A stretch of DNA of 64,000 nucleotides from Brevundimonas viscosa. GTDB lineage: Bacteria > Pseudomonadota > Alphaproteobacteria > Caulobacterales > Caulobacteraceae. Of this stretch, positions 7,941 to 17,794 are shown in pieces. Location of the stretch: contig NZ_FOZV01000006.1 of the NCBI RefSeq assembly GCF_900116065.1, positions 1 to 64,000 on the forward strand, written 5' to 3'. Position 1 is the stretch's first letter, and every line of letters begins with the position of its first letter. The notes beneath the pieces were generated by a model, which was given only the letters and a program-made list of their open reading frames with translations, had not been told where the DNA came from and made no database searches. A program made the position numbers and the translations under genes.

Positions 7941-8942
7941 ATGGACGGCGCCCTGCTGATCCTGATCTTCCTGATCGCCGTCGCCCTGCTGTTCGACTTC
8001 CTGAACGGCCTGCACGACGCCGCCAACTCGATCGCCACCATCGTGGCGACCCGGGTGCTGCCGCCGATCTATGCGGTGGGCTGGGCCGCCTTCTTCAACT
8101 TCATCGCCTTCCTCTTCTTCGGCCTGCACGTGGCCGACACCATCGGGCGGGGCATCGTCTCGCCGGACATCATCTCGGACCAGGTGATCTTCGGCGCCCT
8201 GATGGGGGCGATCAGCTGGAACGTCATCACCTGGCTGGCCGGCATTCCGTCGTCCAGCTCGCACGCCCTGATCGGCGGCCTTCTGGGGGCGGGAATCGCC
8301 AAGGCCGGGACCGGCGCGGTAGTGGTCGGCGGGGTGACCAAGACGGTCATGGCCATCTTCCTGTCGCCGGCCGTCGGCTTCTCGCTGGCGCTGCTGCTGG
8401 TGCTGGTCGTGTCATGGCTGTTCGCCCGGGCCAATCCGTCGTTCGCCGACCGCATCTTCCGGCGGCTGCAGTTCGTCTCGGCCTCGGCCTATTCGCTGGG
8501 CCATGGCGGCAACGACGCGCAGAAGACCATGGGCATCATCGCCGTGCTGCTGTTCTCGCGCGGCATGCTGGGTGACGAGTTCCACGTGCCGTTCTGGGTG
8601 GTGATCACGTGTCAGGCGGCGATCGCCCTGGGCACCCTGTTCGGCGGCTGGCGCATCGTCCACACCATGGGGTCGCGGATCACCCGGCTGAGCCCGCAGC
8701 AGGGCTTCTGCGCCGAGACCGGCGGGGCCATCACCCTGTTCATGGCCACGGGCATGGGCATCCCTGTGTCGACGACCCACACCATCACCGGCTCGATCAT
8801 CGGCGTCGGCGCGGCGCGGCGGGCCAGCGCGGTGCGCTGGGGCGTGGCGCGCAGCATCGTCACCGCCTGGTTCATCACCATGCCGGCGGCGGCGGCGATC
8901 GGGGCGATCTTCTTCTGGCTCGGCGGGTTGTTCCTGAGCTGA
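7941..8942 (+). CDS. pit: PiT family low-affinity inorganic phosphate transporter
   Basis: A 333-residue secondary transporter that moves metal-phosphate with protons or sodium. Both inverted-repeat signature sequences are present: FDFLNGLHDAANSIATI (about 11-27) and YSLGHGGNDAQKTMGII (about 185-201), each followed by further membrane helices, about ten in all. Length is the short form common in alphaproteobacteria. It follows the DUF47 gene and shares its stop (TGATG) with the NUDIX gene. This is a second phosphate-uptake route besides the pst genes at 39-42.6 kb. Confidence 0.95.
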   Translation: MDGALLILIFLIAVALLFDFLNGLHDAANSIATIVATRVLPPIYAVGWAAFFNFIAFLFFGLHVADTIGRGIVSPDIISDQVIFGALMGAISWNVITWLAGIPSSSSHALIGGLLGAGIAKAGTGAVVVGGVTKTVMAIFLSPAVGFSLALLLVLVVSWLFARANPSFADRIFRRLQFVSASAYSLGHGGNDAQKTMGIIAVLLFSRGMLGDEFHVPFWVVITCQAAIALGTLFGGWRIVHTMGSRITRLSPQQGFCAETGGAITLFMATGMGIPVSTTHTITGSIIGVGAARRASAVRWGVARSIVTAWFITMPAAAAIGAIFFWLGGLFLS

Positions 8943-9376
8943 TGGCCGAGGATCCGACCCGCACCGAACGCAGCGAGCGCCGCCAGGTGGCGGCCCTGCC
9001 GTGGCGGCGCGGACCCGACGGCGTCGAGATCCTGCTGGTCACCTCGCGCGAGACCCGGCGCTGGGTCACCCCCAAGGGCGGCCGCATGGCGGGCAAGACC
9101 GACGCGGAGGCGGCGGCCCAGGAGGCGCTGGAGGAGGCCGGCGTCGAGGGCGACGTGGTCGACCAACCGTTCGGCACCTTCCGCTACCTCAAGGTCCTGA
9201 AGCGCCGGGCGCCGCGCTGGTGCGTGGTCGCGGTCTTCCCGCTCGAGGTCACGTGCGAGCACGAGGACTGGAAGGAGAAGGCGGAGCGGACGCGGGAGTG
9301 GGTGTCGGGGGCGGAGGCGGAGCGGCGCGTCGACGAGCCGGAGCTGAAGGCCCTGATCGCCGCCTTCGCCGCCTGA
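8942..9376 (+). CDS. NUDIX hydrolase
   Basis: A 144-residue NUDIX hydrolase resembling the diphosphoinositol-polyphosphate/Ap4A type. The Nudix box lies at about 45-67: WVTPKGGRMAGK, then AAAQEALEEAGV. The box is imperfect, with Lys in place of the first Glu and Gln in place of the Arg of REUXEE, but the metal-binding EALEE core is kept. ATG 8942 overlaps the last base of the PiT stop (TGATG), so translation is coupled. A link to phosphate metabolism is suggested by position only. The stop codon sits inside a small hairpin shared with the convergent gene. Confidence 0.9.
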   Translation: MAEDPTRTERSERRQVAALPWRRGPDGVEILLVTSRETRRWVTPKGGRMAGKTDAEAAAQEALEEAGVEGDVVDQPFGTFRYLKVLKRRAPRWCVVAVFPLEVTCEHEDWKEKAERTREWVSGAEAERRVDEPELKALIAAFAA

Positions 9377-9385
9377 AACTCAGGC
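9371..9385. other. Small palindrome holding both stop codons of convergent genes
   Basis: GCCTGA (9371-9376) and TCAGGC (9380-9385) form a perfect 6-bp stem with a 3-base loop. The plus-strand arm contains the NUDIX stop, the other arm the stop of the DUF1203 gene. It may end or stabilise both messages, but there is no T-run. Confidence 0.4.
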
Positions 9386-9850
9386 CCGGGTCGCCGCCGC
9401 CAGGAAGCAGCCGCGGCGGGCGGTGTGGATGTGGGCCGCGGCCGCCGACGGCGTCGCCAGCCAGTCCGCCAGACGATCCGCCAGGCCCGCCCCGTCGACG
9501 ACATCGGCGTCCAGCATCATCCAGTCGGCGTCGTAAAGCCGGACCGACAGCAGCCGGCGGGCGACCATGTCCGGGATCTCCCCCGCGGCGGGCGACGCCT
9601 CCACCGCGGCCTCCCGGACGAAGACGGGGCCCTCCGAGCGATAGGGACTGGACGGGGCGTCGAGGTGGCGGTGGTTGAGCAGGATCAGCCGCTCGCCGGG
9701 GGCGGCGTCGGCGAGGCTGACCCGGCACGGGGCGCTGTGCGGGGCGTCGACGGTCATGCGCCGGGCGCCGAGCGCGGCGAGGCCGGCGTCGTCGAGCTCG
9801 AACAGCGGCCGGAACGGGGCCAGGGGGAGGGCGTGGAGGCGGAAGTGCAT
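9380..9850 (-). CDS. DUF1203 domain-containing protein
   Basis: A 156-residue protein of the DUF1203 family, function unknown. Typical parts are the start FRLHALPLAPF, the central RLILLNHRHLDAPSSPYRSEGPVFV (shown as two pieces: RLILLNHRHLD and SPYRSEGPVF) and the end AHIHTARRGCF. ATG at 9850 has AAGGAGA nine bases upstream; the frame is open further upstream without a comparable ribosome site. Convergent with the NUDIX gene, with 3 bases between stops. No signal peptide, so cytoplasmic. Confidence 0.88.
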   Translation of the reverse strand: MHFRLHALPLAPFRPLFELDDAGLAALGARRMTVDAPHSAPCRVSLADAAPGERLILLNHRHLDAPSSPYRSEGPVFVREAAVEASPAAGEIPDMVARRLLSVRLYDADWMMLDADVVDGAGLADRLADWLATPSAAAAHIHTARRGCFLAAATRA

Positions 9851-9953
9851 GGGGGTCAGGTCTCCTTCGCGGGCAAGGTGACGCGCCGCCGGCGGTGCGT
9901 CTGGCGGCTTTCGGCCGTTGCGCCGCACGGCGCGGCTCCCCAAAAGGAAGGGC

Positions 9954-11756
9954 ATGAACGCACCCTTCCAGACCCCCGCCGATCCACACGACGCCCCGCT
10001 GTGGGACCTGACCGACCTCTACGCCTCGCGCGAGGATCCGCGCATCGAGGCCGATCTTGAGCGCGCCCGCGCGCTCGTGGCGGAGCTCAACGCCCTGCAG
10101 GGGCGGCTGGCAGCCGCCCGCGCCGAGCCCGGACTGCTGGGGGAGCGGCTGGACCGGGCCGTGACGCTGTACGAGCAGGCCTCGGACGTGCTGGGCGGCC
10201 TTGGCGCCTACGCCTTCCTCGCCGCCTCCACCAACCGCAACGACGCCGCGGCCCAGGGCTTCGAGGCGACGATCCGGGAGAAGGGCACGACCATCGCCGC
10301 CTCGACCATCTGGGTCACGCTGGAGATCAACCAACTGGAGGAGGCGGAGATCGACGCCGCCCTAAAGGCCGCGCCCGCGCCGGGGCGCTGGCGGCCGTGG
10401 CTGCGGCGGGTGCGGGCGATGAAGCCGCACGAGCTGTCGCACGAGCTGGAGACCTTCCTCGCCGAGCGGGGACCGATCAGCGCGCAGTGGCCGCGACTGT
10501 TCGACGAGACGCTGGCGGCGATGAAGGTGAAGGCCGGCAACGACGAGCTGACCCTGTCGGAGGCGCTGAACCGGCTATCGGACCCCAAGTCGGCGCGGCG
10601 GCAGGCGGCGGCCGAGGGGCTGAACGAGGCGCTGGGCGCCCGCGCCGGGACCATGGCCCTGGTGCTGAACACGGTCGCGGCCGACAAGGCGCTGGAGGAC
10701 CGCTGGCGCGGCTTCAATCGCCCGGCCGACAGCCGCCATCTGGCCAACGAGGTCGACGGCGAGGCGGTGGACGCCATGGCGGAGGCGGTCGCCGAGGCCT
10801 ATCCGCGCCTGTCGCACCGCTATTATGCGCTCAAGGCCCGCGCGCTCGGCAAGGCGAAGCTGGAGCAGTGGGACCGCAACGCGCCGCTGGAGACCACCGC
10901 GCCGCGCGGCTTCGACTGGGGCCAGGGGCGGGAGCTGGTGCTGGAGAGCTTCGCCGACCTCGGCGACGAATTCGCCGAGCGGGCGCGGGGCTTTTTCGAC
11001 CGGCCGTGGATCGACGGCAAGGCGCGGCCGGGCAAGCAGTCCGGGGCCTACGCCCATCCGGTGACGGCGGACCGCCACCCGTATGTGTTCCTGAACTGGA
11101 TGGGCGAGCGGCGCGACGTGTTGACCCTGGCGCACGAGCTGGGCCACGGGGTGCACCAGACCCTGGCGGCGGGGCAGGGGAGCCTGCTGGCCGACACGCC
11201 GCTGACCCTCGCCGAGACGGCCTCAATCTTCGCCGAGGGACTGACCTTCGACCGGCTGCTGAAGACGGCGCCGGCGGCCGAGAGGCGCGGCCTGCTGGCC
11301 GGGCGGATCGAGGACGGGCTGAACACCGTGGTCCGCCAGATCGCCTTCCATCGCTTCGAGACGCGCTTCCACGACGAGCGCGCGGCGGGCGAGCTGCCGG
11401 TCGAGCGCATCAACCAGATCTGGCTGGAGGAGATGGGCGGCTCGCTGGGCCCGGCGGTGACGCTGAACGACGGCTATGAGCACTGGTGGGCCTATGTCAG
11501 CCACTTCGTGCACGCGCCGTTCTACGTCTACGCCTACGCCTTCGGCGATCTGCTGGTGGCGGCGCTGATGGAGACCCGGGCCAAGGACCCGGCCGGGTTC
11601 ACGCCGTTGTACCGGGAACTGCTCGCGGGCGGAGGATCGAAGAGCTACGTCGAGGCCCTGGCCCCGTTCGGGCTGAATCCCCGCGACCCGGCCTTCTGGA
11701 CCATCGGCACGAAGCGGCTGGAGCGGCTGGTGGACCAGTTCGAGGCGACGTTCTGA
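9954..11756 (+). CDS. pepF: M3 family oligoendopeptidase (PepF type)
   Basis: A 600-residue zinc endopeptidase of oligopeptides in the M3B family. After the PepF-type N-terminal helical domain (WDLTDLYAS, about 18-26) the catalytic domain carries HELGH with ligands His394 and His398 and catalytic Glu395, and ETASIFAEGL downstream supplies the third ligand Glu. FVHAPFYVYAYAFGDLL near the end is typical of M3B. ATG 9954 is chosen because AAGGAAGGG is just upstream; an in-frame upstream start at 9918 would add 12 basic residues. Cytoplasmic peptide turnover is the likely job. Confidence 0.95.
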   Translation: MNAPFQTPADPHDAPLWDLTDLYASREDPRIEADLERARALVAELNALQGRLAAARAEPGLLGERLDRAVTLYEQASDVLGGLGAYAFLAASTNRNDAAAQGFEATIREKGTTIAASTIWVTLEINQLEEAEIDAALKAAPAPGRWRPWLRRVRAMKPHELSHELETFLAERGPISAQWPRLFDETLAAMKVKAGNDELTLSEALNRLSDPKSARRQAAAEGLNEALGARAGTMALVLNTVAADKALEDRWRGFNRPADSRHLANEVDGEAVDAMAEAVAEAYPRLSHRYYALKARALGKAKLEQWDRNAPLETTAPRGFDWGQGRELVLESFADLGDEFAERARGFFDRPWIDGKARPGKQSGAYAHPVTADRHPYVFLNWMGERRDVLTLAHELGHGVHQTLAAGQGSLLADTPLTLAETASIFAEGLTFDRLLKTAPAAERRGLLAGRIEDGLNTVVRQIAFHRFETRFHDERAAGELPVERINQIWLEEMGGSLGPAVTLNDGYEHWWAYVSHFVHAPFYVYAYAFGDLLVAALMETRAKDPAGFTPLYRELLAGGGSKSYVEALAPFGLNPRDPAFWTIGTKRLERLVDQFEATF

Positions 11757-11791
11757 TTGACTGGGGCGGCGCGGGCGGCGAGCGTCGGCGC

Positions 11792-13144
11792 ATGCGCACC
11801 CTGATCCTCGCCGCGGCGCTGGCCGCCGCCCCGCTGACCGCGGCTTCCCAGACGCCGCTGCCGACTGCCGTGGCCGAGGCGCCCGCCCCAATCCGGGCCA
11901 TGGCCGCCGGGTACAAGGCGCTGATGGTCTGCGGCGCGCTGAAGAACGCCGAGGCGGCGGGCGGCGAGCGGACGCTGGAGAGCGTCGAGGCCCACGAGCT
12001 GGTCGGGATCTACCCGGAGCTGGAGCCGCTGGTGCGGGAGATGGCGGCGGAGGTCGGCGAACGGGCCGTGACGGTGCCATGGGATGACGCCATGCCGCCG
12101 CGGACGGCGGTGTGGTCGCCGGAGCGGGGCTGCAGCATCATGCCGGTGGGCTGGACCGGGACGGTGGCGGCAGCGGGCCGGGGGGAGCCTCGCGCCAACC
12201 GGCCGTTCGAGGCCGGCGCTCCGCGCGGGAACGCCGCGCTTCTGAACGCGGCGGTCGAAGGGGCGTTCGCCGGCCGCTATGGCGACGGCGCCAACAGCAC
12301 GGCGGTGGTGGTGCTGCAGGACGGGCGGCTGGTGGCGGAGGCGTACGCCGACGGTTTCGGGGTGGACACGCCCCAGCGCACCTGGTCGGTCGCCAAGTCG
12401 CTGGCGGGGACGCTCATCGGGGCCGCCGTTCAGCGTGGCGAGGTCGATGTGAACGCCCCGGCGGCGATCGCCGACTGGAGCCGGCCGGGCGATCCGCGGC
12501 AGGCGATCACGCTCGACAACCTGCTGCGCATGGCCTCGGGCCTGACCAGCGACACGGCCGGCAACCGGACAGACGCCCTCTATTTCGGCGGGGTGGGCGT
12601 GGACGAGCAGGCGCCGACCTGGCCGCTGATCGCGCCGCCGGGGACGCGTTACCGCTACGCCAACAACGACACCCTGCTGGCGGTGCTGGGCGTGGCCGGG
12701 ACCTTTGAGGCGCATCCGCCGGCGGAGCTGTTCGCCCGGCTGGGCATGCACGACACCTGGGCCGAGACCGACTGGCGGGGGAACTACATCCTGTCCAGCC
12801 AGGTGTGGTCGACGGCGCGGGATCTGGCCCGCTTCGGGCAGCTGTATCTGGACGACGGCATGATGGGCGGCGAGCGCATCCTGCCCGAAGGATGGCTGGC
12901 GTACGTCTCGCGCCCCTCCGGGCCGCAGCCGTCAGGCGAGCAGGGCTATGGTGCGACCTTCTGGCTGTTCGACAAGAGCGAGGGCATCCCTGCGGACGCC
13001 ATTTCGGCCAACGGCAACCGCGGCCAGTACGTGATCATCGTCCCCAGCCGCGACATCGTCATCGTACGACGCGGCGAGGACCCGGCGGGCAAGCGGTTCG
13101 ACCACATCGCCTTCACTCGCGACGTGCTGGCGGCGCTGGACTGA
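11792..13144 (+). CDS. Exported serine hydrolase, class C beta-lactamase/NylB-like fold
   Basis: A 450-residue protein with a Sec signal peptide (about 1-19, ending LTAASQ), an N-terminal region of about 120 residues with two Cys (MVCGALKN, RGCSIM), and a beta-lactamase-family domain. The serine motif is SVAK with nucleophile Ser199 and Lys202, the tyrosine motif is YAN in RYRYANND, and the third motif, normally KTG or HxG, is represented by GNRGQY, as in 6-aminohexanoate-dimer hydrolase-like esterases. It is more likely a peptidase or esterase than an antibiotic-resistance enzyme. It follows the M3 peptidase gene by 35 bases. Confidence 0.88.
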   Translation: MRTLILAAALAAAPLTAASQTPLPTAVAEAPAPIRAMAAGYKALMVCGALKNAEAAGGERTLESVEAHELVGIYPELEPLVREMAAEVGERAVTVPWDDAMPPRTAVWSPERGCSIMPVGWTGTVAAAGRGEPRANRPFEAGAPRGNAALLNAAVEGAFAGRYGDGANSTAVVVLQDGRLVAEAYADGFGVDTPQRTWSVAKSLAGTLIGAAVQRGEVDVNAPAAIADWSRPGDPRQAITLDNLLRMASGLTSDTAGNRTDALYFGGVGVDEQAPTWPLIAPPGTRYRYANNDTLLAVLGVAGTFEAHPPAELFARLGMHDTWAETDWRGNYILSSQVWSTARDLARFGQLYLDDGMMGGERILPEGWLAYVSRPSGPQPSGEQGYGATFWLFDKSEGIPADAISANGNRGQYVIIVPSRDIVIVRRGEDPAGKRFDHIAFTRDVLAALD

Positions 13145-13210
13145 GGCTTGAGCGGACGGCGCGCGCCGCTATAAGGGCGGCAACCGTCTTTCGAGATTCC
13201 GGACACCGAC

Positions 13211-13468
13211 ATGGCCGAGCCGCACACCGCCCACGACGCGCACGACGACTACGTGCACGGCAGCCAGGAGATCTCCGAGCAGGAGTCGACCTTCCGGCTG
13301 TTCATGGGTCTGGCCAAGTGGGGCTCGCTGCTGACGGCGGCGGTGGTGGCCTTCCTGACCATCTGGTTCATGCCCAACGGCAGCTTCATCGGCGGGGCCA
13401 TCGCCTTCGTGGTGATCATGGTCGCCGGCTGGTTCCTGCTGAAGAAGCCGAAGACCGCCGCGCATTGA
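13211..13468 (+). CDS. aa3-type cytochrome c oxidase subunit IV
   Basis: An 85-residue protein of the bacterial aa3 oxidase subunit IV family. The soluble His/Asp-rich N-terminus (about 1-25) is followed by FRLFMGLAKWGSLLTAAVVA entering the first helix (about 36-55) and a second helix (about 60-78), ending LLKKPKTAAH. In alphaproteobacteria this orphan subunit gene is often found directly upstream of the transhydrogenase genes, as here, 84 bases before pntAA. The oxidase core genes are not in the window. Confidence 0.92.
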   Translation: MAEPHTAHDAHDDYVHGSQEISEQESTFRLFMGLAKWGSLLTAAVVAFLTIWFMPNGSFIGGAIAFVVIMVAGWFLLKKPKTAAH

Positions 13469-13552
13469 GCCTGACCGCCCGCGGGCGGCGCTTTACGCAC
13501 CCTTCCGCTTGCGCCTAACGTTCCTTCGTCTGGATCGGACGGAGGGATTCGC

Positions 13553-14686
13553 TTGGCTGTCGCCATCGCCGTGACCCGCGAACGCCGCGACGGGGAAACC
13601 CGCTGCGCGCTGACGCCCGAAACCGTGAAGAAACTGACGGCGCTGGGCGCGACGGTGACGGTGGAGGCCGGGACCGGGCTGGGCTCGTCGATCCCCGACG
13701 CCGACTACGCCGCCGCCGGCGCGACGGTGGCGCCCGACACCAAGGCTGCGCTGGCCGGGGCCGACGTCCTGCTGAAAGTGCGCGGGCCGACGGCGCAGGA
13801 GACGAGCGCCCTGAGGCCCGGGGCGGTGGTCGTGGCCCTGCTCGATGCGTATCGCGAAAAGGAGACGGTGGCGGCGCTGGCCGGGGCGGGCGTGACCGCC
13901 TTCGCCATGGAGTTCGTGCCGCGCATCACCCGGGCCCAGGTGATGGACGCCCTGTCGTCCCAGGCCAACCTGGCCGGCTACCGGGCGGTGATCGAGGCGG
14001 CGTACGCCTACGGCAAGGGCTTTCCGATGATGATGACCGCGGCCGGCACGGTCGCCGCCGCCAAGGTGTTCGTCATGGGCGCCGGCGTGGCGGGCTTGCA
14101 GGCCGTCGCCACGGCGCGACGGCTGGGCGCGGTGGTCACCGCCACCGACGTCCGGCCGGCGTCGAAGGAGCAGGTCGAGAGCCTGGGCGCCAAGTTCGTC
14201 GCGGTCGAGGACGAGGAGTTCCGGGCGGCGGAGACGGCGGGCGGCTACGCCAAGCCGATGTCGCCGGAGTATCAGGCGAAACAGGCCGAGCTGACGGCAA
14301 GCCACATCGTCAAGCAGGACGTGGTCGTCACCACCGCCCTCATCCCGGGCCGTCCCGCGCCGCGCCTGGTGACGGCGGCCCACGTGGCCTCGATGAAGCC
14401 GGGCTCGGTGATCGTCGACCTGGCCATCGACAACGGCGGCAACGTCGAGGGGGCGAAGGCGGGCGAGGTCGCGACGACCCCGAACGGGGTGAAGATCGTC
14501 GGCTGGACCAACATGGCCGGGCGGATCGCGGCGGACGCCTCGGCCCTCTATGCGCGCAACCTCGTCGCCTTCACCGGGCTGCTGGTGAAGGACGGGGCGC
14601 TGGCGGTGGATCTTGAGGACGATATCCTCAGGGCGGCGGCGGTGACGCACGGCGGGGCCGTGGTGCACGAGGGGGTGAGGGGATGA
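13553..14686 (+). CDS. pntAA: NAD(P) transhydrogenase alpha subunit, part 1 (PntAA)
   Basis: A 377-residue NAD(H)-binding domain I of the proton-translocating transhydrogenase, which reduces NADP+ with NADH using the proton gradient. The start reads VAIAVTRERRDGETRCALTP and the Rossmann segment is VFVMGAGVAGLQAVATARRL (about 171-190); VVTTALIPGRPAP follows. The start codon is TTG 13553: GGAGGGA lies 6 bases upstream and the next in-frame start would cut the conserved N-terminus. The stop overlaps the ATG of the next small gene (ATGA). Split alpha subunits are normal in alphaproteobacteria. Confidence 0.96.
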   Translation: MAVAIAVTRERRDGETRCALTPETVKKLTALGATVTVEAGTGLGSSIPDADYAAAGATVAPDTKAALAGADVLLKVRGPTAQETSALRPGAVVVALLDAYREKETVAALAGAGVTAFAMEFVPRITRAQVMDALSSQANLAGYRAVIEAAYAYGKGFPMMMTAAGTVAAAKVFVMGAGVAGLQAVATARRLGAVVTATDVRPASKEQVESLGAKFVAVEDEEFRAAETAGGYAKPMSPEYQAKQAELTASHIVKQDVVVTTALIPGRPAPRLVTAAHVASMKPGSVIVDLAIDNGGNVEGAKAGEVATTPNGVKIVGWTNMAGRIAADASALYARNLVAFTGLLVKDGALAVDLEDDILRAAAVTHGGAVVHEGVRG

Positions 14687-14919
14687 TCTCCGACCGACTT
14701 CGGAAAATCCTGAGCCTTATCGCGATGGTGATCCTGATCGGAGGTCCGGCCTCTGCGCTCGTTCTGGTGATCCTCCAGATGGCGCTCGATGAGGCGACCG
14801 TCGGTGCGGCCATCGGTTCCTTTCTGAGGGTGGTCGCCGGCAGCGCCTTCCTCGGTGGTGTTCTCCGTCTGCTGGTGAGCATCGACGCGCGCCTGGAGCG
14901 GTCTGGAGGGAAGGGGTGA
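14683..14919 (+). CDS. Small membrane protein of unknown function in the pnt operon (78 aa)
   Basis: A 78-residue protein with two predicted membrane helices (about 9-33, ILSLIAMVILIGGPASALVL onward, and 42-66) and a basic C-terminus (SIDARLERSGGKG). Its ATG overlaps the pntAA stop by 4 bases (ATGA) and its stop overlaps the next start (GTGATG), so it is translationally coupled on both sides. No family is recognised. It is placed exactly where a transhydrogenase-associated membrane protein could act, but nothing in the sequence proves an interaction. Confidence 0.75.
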   Translation: MISDRLRKILSLIAMVILIGGPASALVLVILQMALDEATVGAAIGSFLRVVAGSAFLGGVLRLLVSIDARLERSGGKG

Positions 14920-15149
14920 TGCGCACCTTCGTACGCCTCGCCATGCGGGTTGTCGGCACGTTGCTCGGCGTGTGGGGCTTCGGAGTTCTGATGACGCCCG
15001 TCTGGAACTTCCTTCTGTCGCCGACCGGCGCGAGATGGGCAGACCCGGCCGGCGGACTGCAGAGCGGCCTGCCGCCTTTCGCCATCGGTGTGGTCCTCTG
15101 GATCTGGACAATTTCCGACGAGCGCGCCGCGGCTAGAGGACAGAACTGA
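14916..15149 (+). CDS. Small membrane protein of unknown function in the pnt operon (77 aa)
   Basis: A 76- or 77-residue protein starting at GTG 14916 or the adjacent ATG 14919; GGAGGGAAGGGG upstream suits the ATG. Two hydrophobic segments are seen (about 5-30, with VGTLLGVWGFGVLMTPVWNF, and 50-64, with FAIGVVLWIWTI), joined by a Gly/Pro-rich loop. The stop overlaps the pntAB start (TGATG). No family recognised. Together with its 78-residue neighbour it separates pntAA from pntAB, which are usually adjacent. Confidence 0.72.
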   Translation: MMRTFVRLAMRVVGTLLGVWGFGVLMTPVWNFLLSPTGARWADPAGGLQSGLPPFAIGVVLWIWTISDERAAARGQN

Positions 15150-15469
15150 TGGAACACGTCGACCCCACCGTCTTCCGCCTGGCCATCTTCGTGCTGGCCA
15201 TCTTCGTCGGCTACTACGTCGTCTGGTCGGTCACGCCGGCGCTGCACACGCCGCTGATGGCGGTGACCAACGCCATCTCCTCGGTGATCGTGGTCGGCGG
15301 GCTGATCGCGGCGGCGGCGCTGACCGGCGGCGACGGCTGGATCGCCAGGGGTGCCGGCGTGGCGGCGGTGACGCTGGCCAGCGTCAACATCTTCGGCGGC
15401 TTCATGGTCACGCGCAGGATGCTGGCCATGTACCGCAAGAAGGAACGGCCGAAAGCCGACGCCGCATGA
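15149..15469 (+). CDS. pntAB: NAD(P) transhydrogenase alpha subunit, part 2 (PntAB)
   Basis: A 106-residue membrane part of the split alpha subunit. It has the four-helix pattern of this family with ALHTPLMAVTNAISSVIVVG (about 31-50) and ASVNIFGGFMVTRRMLAMY near the end (shown in two: ASVNIFGGFMV and TRRMLAMY). It forms part of the proton channel with PntB. Its ATG overlaps the stop of the small upstream gene, and its stop overlaps the next ATG (ATGA). Confidence 0.96.
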   Translation: MEHVDPTVFRLAIFVLAIFVGYYVVWSVTPALHTPLMAVTNAISSVIVVGGLIAAAALTGGDGWIARGAGVAAVTLASVNIFGGFMVTRRMLAMYRKKERPKADAA

Positions 15470-15756
15470 CCCTCGACGTCGTCCAGATCGCCGTCGCGGC
15501 GTCGTGGGTCGCCACCGCGATCGGCTTCGGCCTGTGGCTGTGGAGCTGGTTCGGCGAGAAGGACGCCATCCGAAAGCTGCGCTTCCTCGACTGCGGGGTG
15601 GTGCTGCTGTTCTCGTCGATCCTGCTGCGCATCGTGGCCCAGGAGAAGTCGATGGGCGTGGTCGACTGGGCCATGGTCTTCCTCGGGCCGCTGTTCATCG
15701 CCGCCGCCCTGTGGCGGCTGGCCCGGACGGCGGGGCCGCGGCCCGGAGGCCGGTGA
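15466..15756 (+). CDS. Small three-helix membrane protein between pntAB and pntB (96 aa)
   Basis: A 96-residue protein with three predicted membrane helices (about 6-25, 40-58 and 67-85). Charged loops such as GEKDAIRKLRFLDC and AQEKSMGVVDW separate them. Its ATG overlaps the pntAB stop (ATGA); pntB begins 28 bases after its stop. I recognise no family. It is the third small membrane gene interleaved with the transhydrogenase genes. Confidence 0.75.
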   Translation: MTLDVVQIAVAASWVATAIGFGLWLWSWFGEKDAIRKLRFLDCGVVLLFSSILLRIVAQEKSMGVVDWAMVFLGPLFIAAALWRLARTAGPRPGGR

Positions 15757-15784
15757 GCGAAGAGGATGAGGGGGAGCTGACCGA

Positions 15785-17196
<1,412 letters not shown>

Positions 17197-17200
<4 letters not shown>

Positions 17201-17643
17201 CGGGGGCGCACCGCATCGTCGTCGGCAGCGGCGTCGCCGTTCTGTGCCTCGGTGTCGGAGCCTGCTCGACCACGATGGAGATCGCCATCACCGGCCCGCT
17301 CGGAAGCCCTGTCATCACATTCTCCGGCCCCGGCGGGAGAGCGGAACGGGTTTGTCTCGATAGCGTCACCGTCTACGAAGCCGGCGCACCCGCTCCGCGC
17401 AGCCCGATCTGGCGGATCGGGAATGCGGAAGCCGGGTGCGTCACGGTCGAGTCCGTGACCTACGGTCGGGCTCCCGACGGGCTGGTGACACGCGAGGGGC
17501 CGGCTCCCTTGAAGCCGAACACCCGGTACGAGTTCTCGGGGGGCGGCTGGACACGGGGAATGCCCAACATTCCCTGGTATGGTGGAGGGCCGGGAGCGCG
17601 GGTCATCTTTCGTGACGGCGCCTGGCGGTCAGTTGGATCGTGA
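17197..17643 (+). CDS. Putative lipoprotein coupled to pntB
   Basis: A 148-residue protein that begins at GTG 17197, overlapping the pntB stop (GTGA). The N-terminus is a hydrophobic segment ending LGVGAC, a good lipobox, with Cys at residue 23. The mature part contains two more Cys (RVCLDSVTVY, AGCVTVESV) likely to form a disulfide, and a Gly-rich end. No family recognised. The short overlap suggests the transhydrogenase transcript drives its translation, but the base composition is somewhat lower in GC than pntB, so it may be a later arrival. Confidence 0.7.
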
Positions 17644-17794
17644 ATGGCCAGGGTCTGGCTGAGCCCGGTCGCGGCCGCTCGTAATTTCGGCTATTCTGCC
17701 AAAGGAGATGGCCGAGATCCTTGGCAAGGTCAGCGAGGAGCGGATCGGCTTTCTGGAGGCTCGGAATGGCTATTTCGGCCGTCAGGATCGATGA
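17644..17794 (+). pseudogene. Frameshifted remnant of a DUF4160 gene (C-terminal part only)
   Basis: Two short frames together match the last third of DUF4160 proteins. From 17644 the first reads VWLSPVAAARNFGYSAK; one base later the second reads EMAEILGKVSEERIGF and ends LEARNGYFG with stop at 17792-17794. This is the family's ending (WLSPV...G-[FY]-SA-x-E-[LM]...LLEAWNEYF), split by a +1 shift at about 17700-17704 and lacking the N-terminal half with its HVH motif. DUF4160 and DUF2442 genes are commonly paired, and the intact DUF2442 gene overlaps this remnant by 29 bases. The call depends on memory of the family consensus. Confidence 0.65.
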
